Part shown: one piece after another, positions 1 to 4,476 of the stretch
Position numbering within the stretch: position 1 is the first letter of the stretch
How the letters are laid out: the number at the start of each line of letters is the position of its first letter
Source: Aquificaceae bacterium UBA2488
GTDB lineage: Bacteria > Aquificota > Aquificia > Aquificales > Aquificaceae
Direction of reading: 5' to 3'
DNA: 11,437 bases
Assembly: GCA_002341805.1 (NCBI GenBank)
Contig: DDOS01000094.1
Coordinates: 4,708 to 16,144, forward strand
The notes under the pieces: model-generated
Seen by the model: the letters and a program-made list of their open reading frames with translations, nothing else
What the model was told of the DNA's origin: nothing
The model's database searches: none
Program-made: the position numbers and the translations under genes

Positions 1-1107
1 GTTTTTGGCTTTTAATATAATATCCTCTAAATTATCATGTAAAGATACATTTAAAAACTCCTCTATTTGATCTTTTATAGAGTTTTTGTCTTTTCCAAAT
101 ATAAATACATGTTTTATCTTATTTTTATAAAGTTTTAATTTTGAGAAATCTCCACCTTTATCAATGCCACCCACTATTAGGAGTGCTGGGCTTTTTGTGG
201 ATTCTAAAGCGCTTAAAAGAGCGTTTACAGTGGTGGATTTTGAATCGTTATACACATTAACGCCATTAAAATTACCAAGATATGTGTATCTGTATGGAAG
301 CGGTTCAAAACTTTCCAATCTTTCTTGTATGATGTTCATATCTATCTTTTTACTAAAAGCTATAAAAACTGCTATAGCGATATTATAAAGATTGTGTTTG
401 CCTTTTAGTTTTTGGCTTTTAATATCAAAAATTTTATCAGATTCATAGTATATGGAGTTATTTATAATTCTTAGCGGAGCATTGTCTCCAAAAAATACTT
501 TTTTAGCCATGGACGGTGTATCGGATACTGGTTTTTGAGCGTTTAGGATAAGAAGGTCTTCTTCTTTTTGGTTTTTAAAAATGTTTTGTTTTGATTGAAG
601 ATAGTCCTCCAAATCTATATGCCAATCAAGGTGGTCTTCTGAGAAGTTTAAAAATACTCCCACTGATGGTCTGAAAGTTTTTAGGGTTTTCCCTTGAAAG
701 GATGAGATTTCCAAAACCACATCAGCAGTATCATCTTCTAATATGATTTCACTAAATGGTGTACCGAAGTTTCCACCTTCTTTATATTTAATGAGCGTAT
801 GTATTAGGTGTACAGTGGTGGATTTGCCATCAGTTCCAGTAACAGCTATTATATTTTTACCTTTGTAGAATCTGTAAGCAAGCTCTGTTTCACCTATAAG
901 CTCTTTATTGTGTTTTATAGCTTCTTGCCAAATAGGATGTCTTGGAGAGATACCAGGAGATAATACAATGGTATCTATTTTTTCAAAAACATCCCTCCAT
1001 AAATTAGGTTCTTCCTTGTCATCTCCTATGTAGACTTCAAAACCTTTTGCTTTCAACAAGCTAAAAGCAGCTAAACCACTTTTGCCTTTACCCCAAACTA
1101 AGTACAC
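1..1107 (-). CDS. murD: UDP-N-acetylmuramoyl-L-alanine--D-glutamate ligase MurD (3' end outside window)
   Basis: Cytoplasmic Mur ligase that adds D-Glu to UDP-MurNAc-L-Ala using ATP. The window holds 369 codons; the reading frame is still open at base 1. By comparison with the usual length of about 410-450 residues, roughly 45 C-terminal residues are missing. Visible motifs: N-terminal Rossmann-like start VWGKGKSGLAAF (4-15); ATP loop VTGTDGKST (89-97); LEISSF (132-137) and LNFSEDHLDWH (153-163); KHNLYN (237-242); NDSKSTT (287-293); VGGIDKGGDF (312-321). All are MurD signatures. The start is GTG at 1107-1105. An in-frame TAA lies five codons upstream, and the GTG puts the glycine-rich loop at the normal distance from the N terminus. 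It begins one base after the stop of the small Asn/Gln-rich gene, has no SD of its own, and is probably translated by coupling. Identity is near certain; the start is likely. Confidence 0.96.
   Translation of the reverse strand, partial: MYLVWGKGKSGLAAFSLLKAKGFEVYIGDDKEEPNLWRDVFEKIDTIVLSPGISPRHPIWQEAIKHNKELIGETELAYRFYKGKNIIAVTGTDGKSTTVHLIHTLIKYKEGGNFGTPFSEIILEDDTADVVLEISSFQGKTLKTFRPSVGVFLNFSEDHLDWHIDLEDYLQSKQNIFKNQKEEDLLILNAQKPVSDTPSMAKKVFFGDNAPLRIINNSIYYESDKIFDIKSQKLKGKHNLYNIAIAVFIAFSKKIDMNIIQERLESFEPLPYRYTYLGNFNGVNVYNDSKSTTVNALLSALESTKSPALLIVGGIDKGGDFSKLKLYKNKIKHVFIFGKDKNSIKDQIEEFLNVSLHDNLEDIILKAKN
406..430 (-). repeat. 25-bp dispersed repeat, murD copy
   Basis: The 25 bases at 406-430 are identical to 3581-3605 in tyrA. 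The 18-base core gtttttggcttttaatat also occurs at 1-18. On the coding strand it reads FDIKSQKL in murD (228-234 plus flanks), just before the conserved KHNLYN motif. Confidence 0.7.
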
Positions 1108-1108
1108 G

Positions 1109-1315
1109 TTATCTGTATAAGTTTAGTATAGTGGCGGTTAATTGAGGGTTGTTCTGCAGATTTTGCAGATTTTGATTATTGGCATTTTGAGCATTTTGAG
1201 TGTTTTGCTGGTTTTGATTGTTTATGGCTTTAGCTTGTTGGTTTTGATTATGTTGGTGTTCTACTTTATTATAAGCATTAGCCGCATAAGTATCAACTGC
1301 ATTTACATTTGCCAT
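1109..1315 (-). CDS. Asn/Gln-rich small protein of unknown function (68 aa)
   Basis: I do not recognise a family. The protein has an ordinary N-terminal stretch (MANVNAVDTYAANAYNKV, 1-18), a low-complexity core (about 19-57) built from NQ, QN and AQN units, and a short hydrophobic tail (LTATILNLYR). I count 19 Asn and 13 Gln in 68 residues, about 47%. There is no signal peptide, transmembrane segment or Cys. The gene is well supported despite the odd composition. ATG at 1315 is preceded at 6 nt by a full SD (AAGGAGGTG), and a near-consensus promoter lies directly upstream. Its stop is one base before the murD GTG, so the two are probably cotranscribed. The opposite strand also has an open frame (1142-1339), but it lacks start signals. 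It could be a prion-like, surface-associated or assembly protein; none of these can be shown from sequence. Confidence 0.78.
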   Translation of the reverse strand: MANVNAVDTYAANAYNKVEHQHNQNQQAKAINNQNQQNTQNAQNANNQNLQNLQNNPQLTATILNLYR

Positions 1316-1321
1316 GTTTTA

Positions 1322-1330
1322 CACCTCCTT
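1322..1330 (-). promoter_or_regulatory. Strong ribosome binding site of the Asn/Gln-rich gene
   Basis: Read on the minus strand this is AAGGAGGTG, a nearly complete match to the 16S 3' tail. It lies 6 nt before ATG 1315. It decides the start codon and marks this as one of the two best SD sequences in the window. Confidence 0.85.
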
Positions 1331-1337
1331 AATAAAT

Positions 1338-1365
1338 AATATAATTAATTTTATCACAAAGTCAA
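1338..1365 (-). promoter_or_regulatory. Sigma-70-type promoter of the Asn/Gln-rich gene and murD
   Basis: Minus strand: -35 TTGACT (1365-1360), 16-nt spacer, -10 TATATT (1343-1338); both hexamers match consensus at 5 of 6. The predicted start near 1331 falls right beside the SD, giving a leader of only about 15 nt. Confidence 0.65.
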
Positions 1366-1445
1366 AGGGAATTAAAGTTTATAAGATTATTGTGATATAG
1401 TCTTTTTGTCTATCTTTAAAGGTAATATAGAACAGGCTTTGTGCC

Positions 1446-1475
1446 TTTATAAAAGGGCTATAGTTTTGATATAAT
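1446..1475 (+). promoter_or_regulatory. Candidate extended -10 promoter for the phosphatase operon
   Basis: TGATATAAT at 1467-1475 is a TGn-extended -10. A weak -35 (TTTATA, 1446-1451) lies 18 nt upstream. The near-palindrome GCCTTTATAAAAGGGC overlaps the -35 and could be an operator. A second possible -10, TAAAAT (1506-1511), lies 7 nt before ATG 1519. Confidence 0.5.
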
Positions 1476-1518
1476 CAAATTTAGAAAATATTAACAATTT
1501 TAGGTTAAAATAGTGGCT

Positions 1519-2118
1519 ATGAAACATATATATCTTATAAGGCATGCTCAGAGCGAATACAATGAAAAAGGTGTATTTCAAGGGGCTTTGGACAGTGAGC
1601 TAACGCCACTTGGGTATATTCAGGCAAGGCTTTTGTCTTTGGCTTTTAAGAATAAAAAAATAGATATCATATATTCCTCTTTTCAAAAAAGAGCTAAAAA
1701 GACCGCTGAGTTTTTATCGAGAGCTATAAACGTCGAGCATATAATAGAGCCTAATATAAGAGAAATATCTTTTGGAACCCTTGAGGGAAGAAATTTTATA
1801 GATATGTTTAGAGAGCATAAAGAGCTGATGGAGCACTGGAGTAAAGATCCGCTCAACAACCCTTTACCTACCCAAGAACCTAAGGAGAGTTTTGTTAATA
1901 GGGTGATGGCTTTTATAAATATTATTAAAAGCTCAAAACATGAGCATATTGCTACTGTATCTCATGGTGGGTTTATCCATGGGTTTATAATGATATCCAC
2001 TGGCTTAAACGCTCCTCTTTGGAACATCCATACAGACAACACCGGGATATCTAAGCTTGTCCTAAAAGATAATAGATTTTACATAGAATATCTAAATAAT
2101 ACTTGTCATCTTTTATGA
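1519..2118 (+). CDS. Histidine phosphatase family protein (PspA / phosphoglycerate mutase-like)
   Basis: Cytoplasmic phosphatase or mutase of the branch-1 histidine phosphatase fold. From ATG 1519 the motif LIRHAQSEYN places the phospho-acceptor His at residue 9. YSSFQKRAKKTA supplies Arg58, REISFG the acidic Glu82, and VSHGG the second His149. The full catalytic set is therefore present. The C terminus NNTCHLL resembles the end of Hydrogenobacter metal-independent phosphoserine phosphatase PspA as I recall it. That enzyme has His85, important for phosphoserine, where this protein has Phe85, and it extends further past the TCHL motif. A role in serine synthesis is therefore possible but not secure. 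GTG 1513 is an alternative start with a weak AGGT 8 nt upstream; ATG 1519 matches the family N terminus better. The stop overlaps the next start as ATGA, so the two are coupled. Confidence 0.85.
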   Translation: MKHIYLIRHAQSEYNEKGVFQGALDSELTPLGYIQARLLSLAFKNKKIDIIYSSFQKRAKKTAEFLSRAINVEHIIEPNIREISFGTLEGRNFIDMFREHKELMEHWSKDPLNNPLPTQEPKESFVNRVMAFINIIKSSKHEHIATVSHGGFIHGFIMISTGLNAPLWNIHTDNTGISKLVLKDNRFYIEYLNNTCHLL

Positions 2119-2402
2119 GTAAATATAGAAAGGGTAAGTTAAAGCTTGAGCATCATACCTTAGAGGGCTTTGATAAGTATATAAAACCCATCTTAGAGCT
2201 CGATGTGGTGGATGCTGTGATACCAGGAAGAATCTTTAGAAATAACAAAGGGCGGGGTTCAAAGGGGCTGTTTTTACAATATGAAACGCCTTCTGGTTTT
2301 AAGCTTTTATATAAAAATGGAACATCTGTTCAAGAGGTTTTTATAGTGTGCCCTGATAAGGCAAAATTTAAAGAGGAGTTTGAAAATATTTATAAAGATT
2401 GA
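2115..2402 (+). CDS. DUF2103-like conserved hypothetical protein
   Basis: A 95-residue basic protein starting SKYRKGKLKLEHH. It contains VIPGRIFRNNKGRG (about 35-48) and a C-terminal block FKLLYKNGTSVQEVFIV. This layout (a His-containing N terminus, a TPGRI-like segment and a final GxTVQEVFV block) matches my memory of the DUF2103 family found in cyanobacteria, Aquificales and archaea, which databases describe only as predicted metal binding. Function is unknown. The start is ATG 2115, which overlaps the phosphatase stop by four bases (ATGA). An upstream in-frame TTG at 2103 is less likely. Its stop TGA overlaps a possible TTG start (2399) of the next gene. There are no membrane segments. It is expected to be coexpressed with the phosphatase; no physical partnership can be inferred. 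Confidence 0.8.
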   Translation: MSKYRKGKLKLEHHTLEGFDKYIKPILELDVVDAVIPGRIFRNNKGRGSKGLFLQYETPSGFKLLYKNGTSVQEVFIVCPDKAKFKEEFENIYKD

Positions 2403-2404
2403 AA

Positions 2405-2413
2405 TGGTATAAT
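2405..2413 (+). promoter_or_regulatory. Possible internal extended -10 promoter for the dedA-like gene
   Basis: TGGTATAAT lies 6 nt before ATG 2420, the spacing expected for transcription starting at the A of the ATG. No good -35 is present at 16-18 nt. It could be chance in AT-rich DNA, but it repeats the arrangement seen before gyrB and rmlA. Confidence 0.35.
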
Positions 2414-2419
2414 ATTTTG

Positions 2420-2851
2420 ATGAATTTTGTAAAGTTTGGGTATCTTGGTGTGTTTTTAGTGGGACTTATAGAATCAAGTGTGTTTCCGCTTTCCACATTA
2501 CCTCTTATAACAGCAGGTACAGTCTATAAGTTTAACCCTTATTTGGTGGGATTTTTTGCATTATTGGGGGATTTCATGGGAGGTTCTATCGTTTATTATA
2601 TAGGCCAAAGTTATGGGTATAAAGCCGTATCAAAGTTTATATCCCAAGAAAAGTTTATGAAAACAGAGGCTTTGTTTAGAAAATTTGGTGTTTTAGCGAT
2701 TTTGATAGGGGAACCTTTTTATGTTATAAACTGGATAGCTGGTATACTAAGATTTGGCTATGCAAGGTTTATAATTATGGCACTTTTTTCAAGGACTTCT
2801 AAACTTATTATTTTTGCACTATTTGGGAAAGCTTTGGAAAGATTTTTATAG
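2420..2851 (+). CDS. Small DedA/YqaA-like integral membrane protein
   Basis: A hydrophobic protein of 143 residues from ATG 2420. A first membrane segment covers GYLGVFLVGLIESSVFPL, followed by a long hydrophobic stretch with a GDFMGGSIVYYIG motif. A cytoplasmic-looking charged region (ISQEKFMKTEALF) comes next. The C-terminal half, INWIAGILRFGYARF, mirrors the DedA element in which xAGxxRMxxxRF sits in a re-entrant loop. DedA proteins act in the inner membrane and several are linked to polyprenyl-phosphate lipid transport and membrane stress. The normal length is about 200 residues, so this is a short form closer to the YqaA branch. The expected R of the HxPGxRT-type loop is replaced by EPFYVIN, so transport function is uncertain. 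TTG 2399, which overlaps the upstream stop as TTGA, is an alternative start. Its last six bases overlap the 3' end of tyrA on the other strand. Confidence 0.78.
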   Translation: MNFVKFGYLGVFLVGLIESSVFPLSTLPLITAGTVYKFNPYLVGFFALLGDFMGGSIVYYIGQSYGYKAVSKFISQEKFMKTEALFRKFGVLAILIGEPFYVINWIAGILRFGYARFIIMALFSRTSKLIIFALFGKALERFL

Positions 2852-3658
2852 ATTTCTTCTTTTGTTTGATATTTCTTTTAAAAGCTCAAAAAGTTTTTCT
2901 TTGTCTTCATTTTTTATAAGATTTTTAATAGTATCAAGGCTTTTAGTAAAATCTTCAAGAGCTTTTAAGACATTGTCTTTGTTGTATAAAAACACATCAG
3001 TCCATAATCTTGGATCGCTGGCTCCTATCCTTGTGGTATCTAAAAAACCCTGTCCTAAGAAATTTCTGTTGTCTTTATCTATCAAAGAGGATAATGAGAA
3101 AGCCACCAAGTGCGGTAGGTGAGAAGTAAGTCCAAATATCTCATCGTGGGTTTTGGCATCCATTAAAATAGTTTTTGAGCCTATGGCTTCCCAAAAGTCT
3201 TTAACTATGTTTATAAAATCTTTATCAGATACATCGCTTTGACATATTATAGAAAGTCTATCTTTAAAAAGTCCTTCTTTGGCGCTTTCAAACCCCCTTT
3301 TGTGAGAACCAGCTATCGGATGAGACCCCACATAGTATTTATCAAATATTTTTTTGAAAATATCTTCTATATAAACTTTAACCGATGCTACATCTGTTAT
3401 GATGGCATTTTTTACATAGTCTTTTAAATAATTAGCAGAATTTTTCAAAGAAGATATGGGATTGGCAAATATCACAAAATCGTATCTTGTGTTTTTATCA
3501 AATTCATCATCTATCACGCCGAGCTGGATGGCATTTGTTAGGATATCTTTATTTGTATCAAAAGCATATATTTTGTTGGATAGTTTTTGGCTTTTAATAT
3601 CAAAAGCTAAGGACCCTCCTATTAAACCAAGACCCACTATGAGGGTATTATTAAACAT
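2846..3658 (-). CDS. tyrA: Prephenate dehydrogenase (TyrA family)
   Basis: NAD(P)-dependent oxidative decarboxylation of prephenate (or arogenate) in tyrosine synthesis; soluble, 270 residues. The N terminus TLIVGLGLIGGSLAFD carries the GxGxxGGS nucleotide-binding loop (about 9-16). FANPISSL is the usual end of the Rossmann half. GSHPIAGSHKRGFESAK contains the HPIAG motif whose His is the catalytic residue in this family. FGLTSHLPHLVAFSLS is the helical dimerisation-domain signature. There is no fused chorismate mutase or ACT domain, so feedback control by tyrosine through an ACT domain is not expected. ATG 3658 shares its A with the stop TGA of the upstream gene (TGATG). GTG 3661 would give a four-base overlap. 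Last gene of the gyrB operon. It carries one copy of the 25-bp repeat shared with murD, encoding FDIKSQKL just after the NAD loop. Confidence 0.93.
   Translation of the reverse strand: MFNNTLIVGLGLIGGSLAFDIKSQKLSNKIYAFDTNKDILTNAIQLGVIDDEFDKNTRYDFVIFANPISSLKNSANYLKDYVKNAIITDVASVKVYIEDIFKKIFDKYYVGSHPIAGSHKRGFESAKEGLFKDRLSIICQSDVSDKDFINIVKDFWEAIGSKTILMDAKTHDEIFGLTSHLPHLVAFSLSSLIDKDNRNFLGQGFLDTTRIGASDPRLWTDVFLYNKDNVLKALEDFTKSLDTIKNLIKNEDKEKLFELLKEISNKRRNL
3571..3605 (-). repeat. 25-bp dispersed repeat, tyrA copy, with a flank shared with gyrB
   Basis: 3581-3605 equals 406-430 of murD. Its left flank ttttgttggatagtttt (3571-3587) is identical to 4750-4766 in gyrB, and GGCTT follows after one mismatch. 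All copies are read in the same protein frame (KSQKLSNK in TyrA, SLKLSNK in GyrB). Confidence 0.65.
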
Positions 3659-4476
3659 CACTTTACCACTAATAAGTTTGTCTTAATATAATGAAATACA
3701 AAAGTGGCGGTAGAACCCAAGAAGAAATGAGCTATCCTCTTTTTGTGGGATCCAAGTATTACCAAATCAGCTTTTATATTGTTAGAAGTATTTACAATAC
3801 CATCTTCTGCCAAAGATTTTTGAATTATTGGCTCAAAAGCATGGGTTTTGGCTAAGTTTTCTATTTTCTCAGATTTATCACTAAATTCGTTGGCGTGATA
3901 CAAAAACACTTTAGCGTTATATACATCGTTTAGCTTCTTGGTAAAATCAAGAAGCTTATCATCCTCATCAGCCCCATCATGACACAGCATAATATTTTCT
4001 ATTTTCTTATACTCTTCTTTAAAAGCTATAAAAACTGGGCATTTGGCATGTTTTACAATATGCTCTGAGGTGGAGGATATATGGATATCTTTTATAGCTT
4101 TTTCGTGAGATGGTTTTCCTATAAATATAATATCTTCTTTGTCCGCTTGAGAAACGATGGTTTTGGCGGGATTGCCCCAAGTCTGCATCGTAGAGACTTT
4201 GGCATTTAAGTTTCTCCCAAGGGTGCTAAACTCATCCAATAATGCAGTAGACTCTTTTTCCAAGAACTCTTTTACCTTGTTGCTTATTCCTTCATAATAT
4301 GAAAAGCCCAAAACCCCTGCTAAGTCCGCCAAAAGGCTTTCATTGGCGATGGTTTTGTCTAAAACATGTATTCCAACGATTGGTATATTTAGCTTAGCTC
4401 CAAGCTCTAATCCATAGTAAGAAGCCACAAAAGATGGTTTTTCACCATCTACTCCCAATATCACTCTACTAAACAT
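3658..4476 (-). CDS. Tandem-domain universal stress protein (UspA family)
   Basis: A soluble 272-residue protein with two Usp folds, about 1-152 and 157-272. Domain 1 begins FSRVILGVDG and ends IVKHAKCPVFIAF. Domain 2 begins IENIMLCHDGADEDDK and ends with DLVILGSHKKRIAHFFLGSTATFVFHY split across the nucleotide-binding loop. The classic ATP motif G-2x-G-9x-G(S/T) is incomplete in domain 2: Gly242 and Gly254-Ser255 are present, the middle Gly is Lys. It is more degraded in domain 1. ATP binding is therefore doubtful. Usp proteins are usually induced by stress, but the partners here are housekeeping genes. Start ATG 4476 lies inside the end of gyrB (8-bp overlap) and is preceded at 9 nt by a perfect SD (4486-4495), so it should be translated efficiently in its own right. 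Confidence 0.92.
   Translation of the reverse strand: MFSRVILGVDGEKPSFVASYYGLELGAKLNIPIVGIHVLDKTIANESLLADLAGVLGFSYYEGISNKVKEFLEKESTALLDEFSTLGRNLNAKVSTMQTWGNPAKTIVSQADKEDIIFIGKPSHEKAIKDIHISSTSEHIVKHAKCPVFIAFKEEYKKIENIMLCHDGADEDDKLLDFTKKLNDVYNAKVFLYHANEFSDKSEKIENLAKTHAFEPIIQKSLAEDGIVNTSNNIKADLVILGSHKKRIAHFFLGSTATFVFHYIKTNLLVVK

Noticed and set aside
354..371. 18-bp identity with 4020-4037 (murD versus universal stress protein)
   Set aside because: Both encode the peptide VFIAF with the same preferred codons, so shared peptide plus strong codon bias explains it. It serves as a caution for the shorter matches of the dispersed repeat.
164..388. Plus-strand open frame inside murD
   Set aside because: Antisense shadow of conserved MurD motifs; no SD and no recognisable protein.
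1142..1339. Open frame on the plus strand encoding a hydrophobic 65-residue protein
   Set aside because: It is the mirror of the Asn/Gln-rich gene: CAA/AAT codons read backwards give TTG/ATT, hence Leu/Ile. No SD; the minus strand has all the start signals.
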